Source: Vulcanimicrobiota bacterium (GTDB lineage: Bacteria; Vulcanimicrobiota; Vulcanimicrobiia; Vulcanimicrobiales; Vulcanimicrobiaceae). Taken from it: a DNA stretch of 57,264 nucleotides. The translations under genes and the position numbers were made by a program. The notes under the pieces were generated by a model. That model searched no databases. It saw only the letters and a program-made list of their open reading frames with translations, and was not told where the DNA came from. Of this stretch, positions 50,015 through 57,264 are shown piece after piece. The DNA lies in assembly GCA_003151115.1 (NCBI GenBank), contig PLWS01000002.1, positions 878,570-935,833 on the forward strand, read 5' to 3'. Positions within the stretch are counted from its first letter, which is position 1, and the number at the start of each line of letters is the position of its first letter.

Positions 50015-50731
50015 CTACCGTGTCAGGTTGAAACCTCCTCGGTTGGAATATGCCGACGTTCGCCACGCGCTCGCATCGCTGCACGCGCCGGTTTGCGCGT
50101 TTTCATACGCGACGCGTACCACCGTGTCATCCGAGGTTCCGGGTGATCCCGGCGCGCACGGATTCGCCGTTGCGGGAGGTCTGCCGGCGTCCTCGCCGGG
50201 CGGGAAGCCGGCGGCGTTCGCATCGCTCGTGCGGTCACGCGCTCCTGCGATCGCGACGTACGGCGGCACATTCAATGTCCGCAGGGTGACGTCGGCTTCG
50301 CGCGTTGCCAAGACGTTGCCGTCACCCGCTTGCACCGCGACCGAGATCTTGGCGACGATGCGGCGTTCGGTGACGTAGGCGCTGCTTTGCTCGTTGTTTG
50401 CGCACGCCCAATCAGAGGCGCATGGCGAGGGCGAATCCGAGTCGCCGAATTGCGGCCAAACTTCTGCGGAACTCGTGAACCCGCACGGGTTGCGATCATC
50501 GGCACATTCGGGCTGGAACGTGAACGACGGAAGCGGATCCGGAAACGAGCCGCTGCGCGCGAACGGCTCGATCTCCGAGAGCAGTGCCTGAGTCGCGCGC
50601 TGGTACTCCCGATTGACGTAGGTTTGCGCGGCGCGGCGAACGGCGATGCGTTCCGAGATCAATCCCGCACTCAGAATGGTATTTGCGGCCAGTGCTACGA
50701 GTGCGACGCAGATAAATGCGTTTGCGAGCAT
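50015..50731 (-). CDS. pilin-associated (PilX-like) minor pseudopilin candidate
   Basis: 238 residues. N-terminal hydrophobic helix (MLANAFICVALVALAANTILSAGL) resembles a pilin stalk but has no Gly-Phe cleavage site or Glu5, as in non-classical minor pseudopilins (PilX/GspK) or class-variable types. A large exported domain (about 35-238) carries eight Cys (for example CADDRNPC, PCASDWAC, PCAPGS), so disulfides are probable. It follows the classical pseudopilin 50733-51194 with essentially no gap (TAATATG at the junction). A role as a tip or minor subunit of a pilus or secretion pseudopilus is inferred from these features and neighbour. Confidence 0.65.
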   Translation of the reverse strand: MLANAFICVALVALAANTILSAGLISERIAVRRAAQTYVNREYQRATQALLSEIEPFARSGSFPDPLPSFTFQPECADDRNPCGFTSSAEVWPQFGDSDSPSPCASDWACANNEQSSAYVTERRIVAKISVAVQAGDGNVLATREADVTLRTLNVPPYVAIAGARDRTSDANAAGFPPGEDAGRPPATANPCAPGSPGTSDDTVVRVAYENAQTGACSDASAWRTSAYSNRGGFNLTR

Positions 50732-50732
50732 A

Positions 50733-51194
50733 TTAGGGCGCGCCCGCCGGATGCGGAATCAAAGCCGGACGTTCGACCTGCGCGCCCGGCAGCGGCGCTT
50801 TGACTCGCAGCGTGCCGCCGATCGAGACCGCGCCGGAATCGCCGCCGTCTTGTCCGGGCGGATAGCTGATCGTAATCGTTATTGCCGCGCCGTCCGCAGT
50901 TTGAGAAGAGATCGCGCTCGAAATGGTGACCGGTACGACTTGGTTCGAGCCCTGAACGTGCATGAACGCCGGCGCCGATCCGCTTGGCGCGCCCGGCGTT
51001 CCATACTTCCAAGCATCTTCGGCTACGCGCAGTGTCTGTGCCGCGAGCATTGCGGCGGCGGCACGGTAGCGCCCCGGGCGCGTTTCTAACCGGACAGCGG
51101 CCGAGACCGCCAAGAACAGGACGCCGGTGCAGAGCGAGGCGATCGCGACGACTGCGATCGCTTCGAGCAACGCAAATCCGAGCTGCGGCTTCAC
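50733..51194 (-). CDS. type IV pilin-like pseudopilin
   Basis: 153 residues. Class III prepilin leader MKPQLG, cleavage before Phe7, mature FALLEAIAVVAIASLCTGVL with Glu at position 5 and a hydrophobic stalk helix. The C-terminal domain (about 45-153) is beta-rich (QVVPVTISSAISSQ, AAITITISYPPG, TLRVKAPL), typical of GspI/GspH-like minor pseudopilins. Second such leader in the window after 5221-6267. It sits between the TolB-like membrane protein (6-base gap) and the PilX-like gene, in one transcription unit. No secretin, ATPase or PilC/GspF gene is in the window, so the assembly machinery must lie elsewhere. Confidence 0.85.
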   Translation of the reverse strand: MKPQLGFALLEAIAVVAIASLCTGVLFLAVSAAVRLETRPGRYRAAAAMLAAQTLRVAEDAWKYGTPGAPSGSAPAFMHVQGSNQVVPVTISSAISSQTADGAAITITISYPPGQDGGDSGAVSIGGTLRVKAPLPGAQVERPALIPHPAGAP

Positions 51195-51200
51195 GCCGCG

Positions 51201-53033
51201 TTAAGTGCCCGCTTCGGCCTCCCCGGAGCGCAGCGGCGGCGCGAAACAAAATGCGATCAGCAGCCCCGCGAACCCGGCAATGAACGGCGAGCCGGCGATC
51301 AGGTTTGGCGGCCAGCCGAGTGCGCCAAGGGTGAGCCGCGCGATGATCAAATACAGCGTGAAGAGTATGGCCGGTATGCCGAATCCCAGCGCGTAAAATC
51401 CTACGCCGGCGCGGGCGCGCCCGCCGAGGATTGCGATCGCGGCGTCGGCGAGCAAGCCGGTGACGACCGCGGCAATGATTTCATAAAACAAATCGCTTTG
51501 GAAAGCCATTGCGATTGCAAATATACCGAACAAAAATGTCATCGCGCCGAACGGCATGCGCCACCGGCGGATCAGCAGAAGCGCTATTCCGGTCACGACG
51601 ATCGACTCGATGATGTTGGCGTCTTCGCTGTAAGCCAGTCCGAGAAACGTCGTTGCCGGTACCGGTCTGCCGGTCGCGGTGAAGATCAGATCACCGCGCA
51701 GCGTCCACGCCGGACGGGATGCATCTAAGCCCGCCAGCTGCGAAACGTTCGCCGACCGGCCGGACGAAAGAGCGGTGACGAAAACTTGCGAGTCGCCGCC
51801 GGCATCGCGAATATAGGCAACGGACTCTCCGTCTGCCGACCACGCGGGCATTGCTCCGCCACGTACGATCTCGCGAGCCCTCGCGCCCGTCGAGTCGGTC
51901 GTCGAGATCATTCCGTCCGGCGTGACGAACGCGAGCCGGCCGCGCACGGACCACGCGGGCTGCACGCCGCCCGAGGTTGCCGGCAGCCATTGCGAAGGCC
52001 CGCCGGCGGAAGAAACTACCGCGATCTGCTGGTGCAGACCATTGCGCGATTGATACGCGATCGATTTTCCATCCGGCGACCACGTTGGAAACTGCGTCTC
52101 GGTCACGTTGGAGATGAGCGTTTTGAGGTCGGAGCCGTCCGCGCGAATCATTTGCAGCAGGTAGTTTCCGGATGTTCCCGCCGGGATCGAAATGAATGCG
52201 ATACGCTTTCCATCGGGCGACCACGACGGTTGCGTATCGTGGCGGCCACTGTGCGTGATCCGTCGCGCGTGCGTTCCGTCGATCTCTGCCACATAGATGT
52301 CGGAAGCGGGATCTTTCCCTGAGCTGACACGGAAGGCCACTCGCTTTCCGTCGGGCGACACGGCAGCTCCCCAAACATCGCCGCCGGCGATCGTGAGCAG
52401 GCGGGTTTCCTGCGTTCCGTCTGCGCGCACCGAATACAGGGCGCCGCCGGTTTGCGGTTCGTGCCGGCCGATGACAATCGACTCTTCGTTGTCACCGATC
52501 GGCTGCGCGTATTGTGTAAAAAAACCGATCAGCGTGAGCAGTGCCGCCGCGCTGAGGATCGCCGGGCCGGTGATTCTCCATCCGCCGCTTCGCGGTCCAA
52601 AGCGTGCGGCGATTGAAATGAGTGGCCCGGAAAAGATCATCGCTCCGGCAAGCGCTAGCCAAATGTGCGAAGGGCTGATCAGGGCATTGATATCGGCTTC
52701 GATTCCGTAGCGTGTGTGCCACCACAAATCGAACGCGCCGCCCAGAGCAAAGAGAACAACGCCCGCGAGCGACAACCAATACCCGAACGGCAGCGCATAC
52801 TTTACCGGATAGCCGTGCATCGCGTTGCGAACGGCGATCGTGCCCAGCACGATTCCGTTTAACACCATGGTGCCGTAAAGAACCGCATGCCACGGCGTGA
52901 GGAAGCTCTGGTCGACTAGCCCATGACCGTGCGCCCAGCCGTCCTGGATAACGCCGCCCATCAGGACCAGCGCGAGAACGGCCATGATCCAATCGAATGC
53001 TAGCGAGGGGGGCGGATGAGCGGAAGCGCGCAT
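51201..53033 (-). CDS. membrane protein with TolB/PD40-like beta-propeller
   Basis: 610 residues from ATG 53033; the frame runs upstream to 53900, but that part overlaps the opposite-strand gene. N-terminal membrane region (about 12-185, roughly six helices) related to the 45947-46978 protein. Then a beta-propeller (about 200-450) of PD40/TolB repeats: AAVSPDGKRVAFRVSS, PSWSPDGKRIAFIS, PTWSPDGKSIAYQS, PAWSVRGRLAFVT, PAWSADGESVAYIR and PAWTLRGDLIFTA, six repeats. About five C-terminal helices follow (about 455-605). The propeller is probably on the outer face of the inner membrane and binds a protein or peptide. The membrane-propeller-membrane fold is unusual. First gene of the apparent - strand operon; divergent from the gene at 53136. 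Confidence 0.75.
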   Translation of the reverse strand: MRASAHPPPSLAFDWIMAVLALVLMGGVIQDGWAHGHGLVDQSFLTPWHAVLYGTMVLNGIVLGTIAVRNAMHGYPVKYALPFGYWLSLAGVVLFALGGAFDLWWHTRYGIEADINALISPSHIWLALAGAMIFSGPLISIAARFGPRSGGWRITGPAILSAAALLTLIGFFTQYAQPIGDNEESIVIGRHEPQTGGALYSVRADGTQETRLLTIAGGDVWGAAVSPDGKRVAFRVSSGKDPASDIYVAEIDGTHARRITHSGRHDTQPSWSPDGKRIAFISIPAGTSGNYLLQMIRADGSDLKTLISNVTETQFPTWSPDGKSIAYQSRNGLHQQIAVVSSAGGPSQWLPATSGGVQPAWSVRGRLAFVTPDGMISTTDSTGARAREIVRGGAMPAWSADGESVAYIRDAGGDSQVFVTALSSGRSANVSQLAGLDASRPAWTLRGDLIFTATGRPVPATTFLGLAYSEDANIIESIVVTGIALLLIRRWRMPFGAMTFLFGIFAIAMAFQSDLFYEIIAAVVTGLLADAAIAILGGRARAGVGFYALGFGIPAILFTLYLIIARLTLGALGWPPNLIAGSPFIAGFAGLLIAFCFAPPLRSGEAEAGT

Positions 53034-53135
53034 TGGCCGCGAGCTTGCACGCTTGCTTACGGGTGCCCTGGCGGGGGCTCGGTCGGATTGCAACGAACGC
53101 GACTCGCACCAACTCCATGTACAGGAGGCCGTAAC

Positions 53136-53813
53136 GTGTACAACATTCATGCGGAGCGCTCGGCGGGCTGGTCGGGGCTCGCCTTTCTGGTCATCGTGAT
53201 CGTAGCGAGTGTGCTCTACGGCGGCGCCCCGCCGGGGATAAACGCCGGCGCAGCGGCCATCGGCGTTTTCCTGAGCACCCATCACCAGATTGCGCTCGTG
53301 GGAAATTGGCTCAACATTCCGGCGTCGTTCTTTTTCTTGTGGTTTGCCGTTGGCGTACGCGCGCATCTCGCGCACTCTGCCGACCCCGGGGACGGGCTGC
53401 CGCTGTACGCGATTTCGGGAGCCATCGCATCGGCTGCGATCGCGCTGACGAGCGCCGCGGTTCTGGCCGTCCTGCTGCTTACGGCGGTCCCGACCGACGA
53501 TTTGCCCGGCTGGTGGGGCCTTTACATGATTCTCGGCGGTCCGATCTTGACTGCCGCGACCGTCGTCTTCGTTTTTGCGGCAGCCCATTCGATGCGGCGC
53601 CACGGCTCGGCGTCGCAGGGCCTGGCAATGTTCGGGTACCTGACGGCTTTCGGCGGCGTCCTGAGTACGCTCTCGCTGCTGATTCCGGCGGGACCGATGT
53701 CGGCGACCGGCTGGGTGACCCTCATCCTGGGGCTCGGTCTCTTTGCCGTCTGGATTATTGCGACGTCGATCTGGCTCATCCGGAGCGGAGGAACGGCGGC
53801 GGCAGCTCCATAG
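53136..53813 (+). CDS. hypothetical multi-pass membrane protein
   Basis: 225 residues from GTG 53136, fixed by a strong AGGAGG (53123-53128) seven bases upstream; the frame extends to 53016 but overlaps the divergent gene's start. About six hydrophobic helices: AFLVIVIVASVLYG (near 17-30), NWLNIPASFFFLWFAVGV, YAISGAIASAAIALTSAAVL, YMILGGPILTAATVVFVFA, FGYLTAFGGVLSTLSLLIPA, WVTLILGLGLFAVWIIATSI. An HH pair in STHHQIALVG could bind metal or heme. The general look recalls small DUF4386-type membrane proteins; this is a guess. Last gene before the str-operon promoter, whose -35 box begins 3 bases after its stop. Confidence 0.7.
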   Translation: MYNIHAERSAGWSGLAFLVIVIVASVLYGGAPPGINAGAAAIGVFLSTHHQIALVGNWLNIPASFFFLWFAVGVRAHLAHSADPGDGLPLYAISGAIASAAIALTSAAVLAVLLLTAVPTDDLPGWWGLYMILGGPILTAATVVFVFAAAHSMRRHGSASQGLAMFGYLTAFGGVLSTLSLLIPAGPMSATGWVTLILGLGLFAVWIIATSIWLIRSGGTAAAAP

Positions 53814-53815
53814 CC

Positions 53816-53845
53816 TTGCACGGTGAGGCCCCAGCGCGGTATACT
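53816..53845 (+). promoter_or_regulatory. candidate sigma-70 promoter of the rpsL-rpsG-fusA-tuf operon
   Basis: -35 TTGCAC (53816-53821), 18-base spacer, -10 TATACT (53840-53845). The rpsL start codon at 53915 is about 64 bases after the expected transcription start, and no other good candidate lies in the gap. Confidence 0.6.
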
Positions 53846-53914
53846 CCCAAAGTTCGGTCCACCGGCGGTGCGGCCGGCGTTTTAGTGCGCCCAAACTCAT
53901 AGTAAGGAAGCTTC

Positions 53915-54355
53915 TTGCCCACGATTAGCCAGCTGGTCCGTAAGGGCCGCAAAAAGGCCGAGAAAAAAGTGAAGACCCCGGCGTTCCGCGTCATCCAGAC
54001 CGGACCGAAGCCGGGGCATCCCGATCTGCCTTTGCGCGCCTTCGAGGTGACCGGAAACCCGCAGCGCCGCGGCGTCTGCACGCAAGTGAAAACCGTCACC
54101 CCGAAAAAGCCGAACTCGGCGCTGCGCAAAGTGGCGCGCGTCCGCTTGACCAATGGCGAAGAAGTCACCGCATACATTCCGGGCATCGGCCACAATTTGC
54201 AAGAGCACTCCGTCGTGCTCGTGCGCGGGGGCCGCGTGAAAGATCTGCCCGGCGTGCGCTATCACATCATTCGCGGCACGCTCGACACTTCGGGCGCCGC
54301 AAACCGCCAGCAAGGCCGCTCGAAATACGGCGCCAAGCGCTCAGCGAAGAAGTAG
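53915..54355 (+). CDS. rpsL: ribosomal protein S12 with a 21-residue N-terminal insertion
   Basis: 146 residues (E. coli S12 has 124). S12 sits at the decoding centre of the 30S subunit. TTG start with AAGGA six bases upstream. Core signatures: [54 protein letters not shown]. Lys64, in [10 protein letters not shown], corresponds to the streptomycin-related Lys43 of E. coli. The extra sequence (about residues 24-47, starting [17 protein letters not shown]) lies between the N-terminal extension and QRRGVC. It is Pro/Gly-rich and probably a surface loop. First gene of the rpsL-rpsG-fusA-tuf operon, 6 bases before rpsG. Confidence 0.99.
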   Translation: MPTISQLVRKGRKKAEKKVKTPAFRVIQTGPKPGHPDLPLRAFEVTGNPQRRGVCTQVKTVTPKKPNSALRKVARVRLTNGEEVTAYIPGIGHNLQEHSVVLVRGGRVKDLPGVRYHIIRGTLDTSGAANRQQGRSKYGAKRSAKK

Positions 54356-54361
54356 AGCGCC

Positions 54362-54832
54362 ATGCCACGTAAAGGACCGGCGCCCAAGCGCCAAATTCTG
54401 CCCGATCCGCGTCACAACTCGAAAGTGCTCGCGCGCTTCATTAATAAGATCATGCTGCGCGGCAAGAAGTCTTTAGCCGAGCGCATCGCTTACGGCGCGC
54501 TCGACATCGTCGCGGAAAAGACCGGGCGCGACCCGATGGATATTTTTTCACAAGCATTGAGCAACGCCATGCCGCTGGTCGAAGTGCGTCCGCGCCGCGT
54601 CGGCGGCGCCACGTATCAAGTTCCGATGGAAGTGCGTCCGGACCGGCGTCAGGCGATGGCCATGCGCTGGCTGATCGGATTCGCGCGTGCGCGCGCGGGC
54701 CATTCGATGGAAGAAAAACTCGCGGGCGAACTGATGGATGCCGCCAATAACCAAGGCGCGACCATCAAGAAGCGCGAGGATACGCACAAGATGGCCGAGG
54801 CCAATAAAGCCTTCGCGCATTATCGCTGGTAA
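54362..54832 (+). CDS. rpsG: ribosomal protein S7
   Basis: 156 residues, a normal length. S7 is a primary 16S rRNA binder that starts assembly of the 30S head. Seen: [30 protein letters not shown], the beta-hairpin segment [19 protein letters not shown] (about 75-93), WLIGFARAR, and a C-terminal [20 protein letters not shown] (about 136-155). ATG start 6 bases after the rpsL stop, with fusA beginning 5 bases after its own stop. The three are obviously co-transcribed. Confidence 0.99.
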   Translation: MPRKGPAPKRQILPDPRHNSKVLARFINKIMLRGKKSLAERIAYGALDIVAEKTGRDPMDIFSQALSNAMPLVEVRPRRVGGATYQVPMEVRPDRRQAMAMRWLIGFARARAGHSMEEKLAGELMDAANNQGATIKKREDTHKMAEANKAFAHYRW

Positions 54833-54837
54833 TCGCG

Positions 54838-56937
54838 ATGGCTCTCAACCGCGAATATCCGCTCGAGCGGACCCGCAACATCGGCATTGCAGCTCACATC
54901 GACGCCGGCAAAACGACGTGCACCGAGCGTATTCTTTTTTACACCGGCCGCACGCATAAGATCGGCGAAGTCCACGATGGCGCAGCCACGATGGACTGGA
55001 TGGTGCAAGAGCAGGAGCGCGGCATTACGATTACGTCGGCCGCAACCGCATGCACGTGGCGCGACACGCGCATCAATATTATCGATACGCCCGGGCACGT
55101 GGACTTCACCGTTGAAGTCGAGCGTTCGCTGCGCGTTCTCGACGGTTTAGTGGCTCTTTTTGATTCCGTAGCGGCGGTCCAGCCGCAATCTGAAACGGTC
55201 TGGCGTCAGGCCAACAAGTACCGTGTGCCGCGCATCATCTTTGTCAACAAGATGGACCGCGTCGGCGCCGATTTCTTTAACGCGGTCGATAAGATCAAAG
55301 AGCGCTTAGGCGCGAACGCAACGCCGATCCAAGTTCCAATCGGCGCTGAGGACAAGTTTCAGGGCGTCGTCGATCTGTTTTCGATGAAGAAGATCATTTA
55401 CACTGACGACGCCGGGTCGGCGATCGAAGAGTCGGAAGTCACGGGCGAGCTGCGCGAGCTGGCACTAAAGTGGCGTCTGAATTTGGTTGAGAACATCGCA
55501 AGTGAAGATGAAGAACTGCTCGAGATGTTCGTCGCGGGCCAAGAGCTTCCGATCGATCGCATGAAGGCGGCGCTTCGCAGAGCGACGATCGACGGCAGCG
55601 TGCTGCCGATGCTCTGCGGTTCCGCGTTCAAGAACAAGGGCGTGCAGCCGCTGCTGGACGCCCTTGTCGATTATCTGCCGTCGCCGCTGGAAGCGAAAGC
55701 GATTGTGGGCAAGGACCCGAAAACGGGCGAAGAGATGCGGCGCAAGCCCGACGATTCGGAGCCGTTCTGCGCGCTGGCCTTCAAGATCGCGACCGACCCC
55801 TACGGCAACTTGACGTACTTCCGCGTCTACAGCGGAACGCTGAACAAAGGTACCTACCTCTACAACTCCCGTTCGGGGCGTAAAGAGCGGATCGGCCGGA
55901 TTCTGCGCATGCACGCCAACCATCGCGAGGACATCGACTCAATCGGCGCGGGCGATATTGCGGCCGCGGTCGGATTAACCGACACGCGCACGGGCGATAC
56001 GCTCTGCGACGAAAAGCATGCGATCACACTGGAATCGATTACGTTTCCGGAGCCGGTCATTTCGCAGGCCATCGAGCCAAAGACGAAAGGCGACCAAGAC
56101 AAGCTCGGCACCGCGCTTACCCGCTTGGCGCAAGAAGATCCTACCTTTAAAATGCGCACCGACGATGAGACGCAGCAGACGATCATCTCCGGCATGGGCG
56201 AGCTCCATCTGGAGATCATCCTCGACCGGCTGCGCCGCGAGTTCAAGGTCGAGGCGAACGTCGGCAAGCCGCAGGTCGCCTACAAAGAAGCGATTACGAA
56301 GTCGGTTGAAAAGGAAGGCAAATTCATCCGGCAGTCGGGCGGCAAGGGTCAGTTTGGCGATATCTGGCTGCGCGTCGAACCGCAAGAGCCGGGCACCGGA
56401 TTTATTTTTGAGTGGAAGATCGTTGGCGGCAAGGTTCCAAAGGAGTATGCTAAGGCGGTTCAGGAAGGCATCCAGGAGGCGTCGATGAGCGGCGTGCTCG
56501 CGGGATACCCGGTCATGGATTTTAAGGCGGTCGCCTTCGACGGCAAATACCATGATGTAGACTCGTCCGAGATTGCGTTCAAGATTGCCGCGTCGATGGG
56601 CTTCAAGGAAGCAAATCGCGCTGCCGGGCCGATCTTGCTCGAGCCGATCATGAAGGTCGAGGTGACCACGCCGAAAGACTACATGGGCGCGATCACCGGG
56701 GATTTAAATCGCCGGCGCGGCATTATCCAGGTCACGGAAGAAGCCCCGGGCGGCGCGCAGGTGATCACCGCTAACGTACCGCTCTCGGAGATGTTCGGTT
56801 ACGCGACCGACATGCGGTCGGCAACGCAAGGCCGGGCGACCTATACGATGGAGTTCGCGCACTATGAGAAGGCGCCGAAATTCATCGAAGAAGAAATCGT
56901 AGCCAAGGCCGCGGGCAAGAAAAGCTCCGCCGCCTAA
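54838..56937 (+). CDS. fusA: elongation factor G
   Basis: 699-residue translational GTPase that moves tRNA and mRNA through the ribosome. G1 AHIDAGKTT (about 18-26), G2/switch [12 protein letters not shown]3 DTPGHVDF, G4 NKMDR, then domain II ([20 protein letters not shown]), domain IV ([16 protein letters not shown]) and domain V ([13 protein letters not shown]). All five domains are present and the length is standard for bacterial EF-G. ATG start at 54838; the weak ribosome site and 5-base gap after rpsG suggest translational coupling. Confidence 0.99.
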   Translation: MALNREYPLERTRNIGIAAHIDAGKTTCTERILFYTGRTHKIGEVHDGAATMDWMVQEQERGITITSAATACTWRDTRINIIDTPGHVDFTVEVERSLRVLDGLVALFDSVAAVQPQSETVWRQANKYRVPRIIFVNKMDRVGADFFNAVDKIKERLGANATPIQVPIGAEDKFQGVVDLFSMKKIIYTDDAGSAIEESEVTGELRELALKWRLNLVENIASEDEELLEMFVAGQELPIDRMKAALRRATIDGSVLPMLCGSAFKNKGVQPLLDALVDYLPSPLEAKAIVGKDPKTGEEMRRKPDDSEPFCALAFKIATDPYGNLTYFRVYSGTLNKGTYLYNSRSGRKERIGRILRMHANHREDIDSIGAGDIAAAVGLTDTRTGDTLCDEKHAITLESITFPEPVISQAIEPKTKGDQDKLGTALTRLAQEDPTFKMRTDDETQQTIISGMGELHLEIILDRLRREFKVEANVGKPQVAYKEAITKSVEKEGKFIRQSGGKGQFGDIWLRVEPQEPGTGFIFEWKIVGGKVPKEYAKAVQEGIQEASMSGVLAGYPVMDFKAVAFDGKYHDVDSSEIAFKIAASMGFKEANRAAGPILLEPIMKVEVTTPKDYMGAITGDLNRRRGIIQVTEEAPGGAQVITANVPLSEMFGYATDMRSATQGRATYTMEFAHYEKAPKFIEEEIVAKAAGKKSSAA

Positions 56938-56987
56938 ATGACACGATCGCAAAACACTAGAGTTCTATGAGGAAGACGACTTAAAAA

Positions 56988-57264
56988 ATGGCGAAGGCAA
57001 AATTCGAGCGGAACAAACCCCACGTCAACATCGGCACGACGGGGCACGTCGACCATGGTAAGACAACCCTTACTGCGGCAATCATCAACTGCCTCGCCAC
57101 TGAGAACGCGAATATCGCGAAGCGTACCGTCGACGACATCGATAACGCTCCCGAAGAAAAGGAGCGCGGCATTACCATTGCGATCTCGCACCAAGAGTAC
57201 GAGACCAAGAAACGCCATTACGCTCACGTCGACTGCCCAGGCCACGCCGACTACATCAAGAACA
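56988..57264 (+). CDS. tuf: elongation factor Tu, 5' part (cut by window end)
   Basis: First 92 residues of EF-Tu, which carries aminoacyl-tRNA to the ribosome. Seen: [20 protein letters not shown] (G1), [17 protein letters not shown] (switch I/G2), [13 protein letters not shown] (start of G3 region). Starts at ATG 56988, 50 bases after the fusA stop, preceded by GAGGAAG (56969-56975) at a rather long 12-base spacing. The remainder, about 300 residues, is beyond the window end. Confidence 0.98.
   Translation, partial: MAKAKFERNKPHVNIGTTGHVDHGKTTLTAAIINCLATENANIAKRTVDDIDNAPEEKERGITIAISHQEYETKKRHYAHVDCPGHADYIKN

Noticed and set aside
53037-53900. Upstream extension of the TolB-like membrane protein on the - strand
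   Set aside because: It lies opposite the membrane protein at 53136-53813, which has a strong ribosome site. The sequence is charged and lacks the fold seen after 53033.
1-57264. CRISPR arrays, tRNA or rRNA genes, transposases and integrases
   Set aside because: I searched by eye for repeated spacers, cloverleaf-like genes, and transposase or integrase motifs and saw none. A covariance-model scan would be needed to exclude divergent small RNAs.

Overview
The window looks like a chromosomal segment from a Gram-negative, GC-rich bacterium (about 60-70 % GC in sampled coding lines). It is built on the ancient rpoB - rpoC - rpsL - rpsG - fusA - tuf backbone, with two blocks of unrelated genes inserted between backbone genes. 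An outer-membrane TonB-dependent receptor, lipoproteins and type IV pilin-like proteins argue for a diderm. The mix of STAND/LuxR regulators, a TonB receptor with a carboxypeptidase-like N-terminal domain, a BNR-propeller exoprotein, paired DUF3311/Na+ symporters and a long-insert ribosomal protein S12 suggests an uncultured phylum such as Candidatus Eremiobacterota (WPS-2). That placement is inference and has not been tested.

Layout. 1-2322: 3' part of rpoB, with an unusually long acidic tail. 2450-8218: a 6-kb insert with a small exported-looking ORF, a signal-peptide protein/lipoprotein/microprotein cluster, an alpha/beta hydrolase, a pseudopilin, an MFS exporter and a STAS protein. 8350-12168: rpoC with its own near-consensus promoter and a TTG start. 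12175-21226: a papain-like-fold candidate, a large Fe-S RecB nuclease/DEDD exonuclease/SF1 helicase fusion, a fatty-acid desaturase, a LuxR-HTH protein divergent from a STAND-BTAD regulator, and an amidase-like protein. 21256-31485: a BNR propeller exoprotein, a Myb-like DNA-binding protein, two MalT/LuxR-type STAND paralogues of almost identical length, a 20-codon ORF with a perfect Shine-Dalgarno, and an HD-GYP phosphodiesterase closed by a classical terminator. 31585-38229: a hypothetical protein, then a response regulator - histidine kinase - TonB receptor operon, then a degenerate Tag-like glycosylase. 38229-53813: M20 amidohydrolase, zinc ribbon protein, two DUF3311/SSS symporter pairs, a CrtI-like oxidoreductase - O-methyltransferase - TMEM175 operon, GT39 glycosyltransferase, two related multi-pass membrane proteins (one fused to a TolB-like propeller), pseudopilins and an EamA transporter. 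53816-57264: promoter and the str operon rpsL - rpsG - fusA - tuf (tuf cut by the window end).

How the genes may work together. The core genes supply transcription and translation. The inserts are rich in signalling (three STAND ATPase regulators, one two-component system, HD-GYP, STAS), envelope and transport functions. The most attractive candidate for an undescribed system is 24423-31545: a Myb-like protein, two paralogous STAND-LuxR receptors of lower GC, RNA hairpins at each junction, a 20-residue hydrophobic peptide ORF whose Shine-Dalgarno lies in a stem, and an HD-GYP enzyme whose reading frame continues upstream without a start codon. A second candidate is the TonB receptor with a duplicated Cys-containing domain after its barrel. 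Gene packing is tight: four convergent pairs share their stop codons in a 4-base tail-to-tail overlap.
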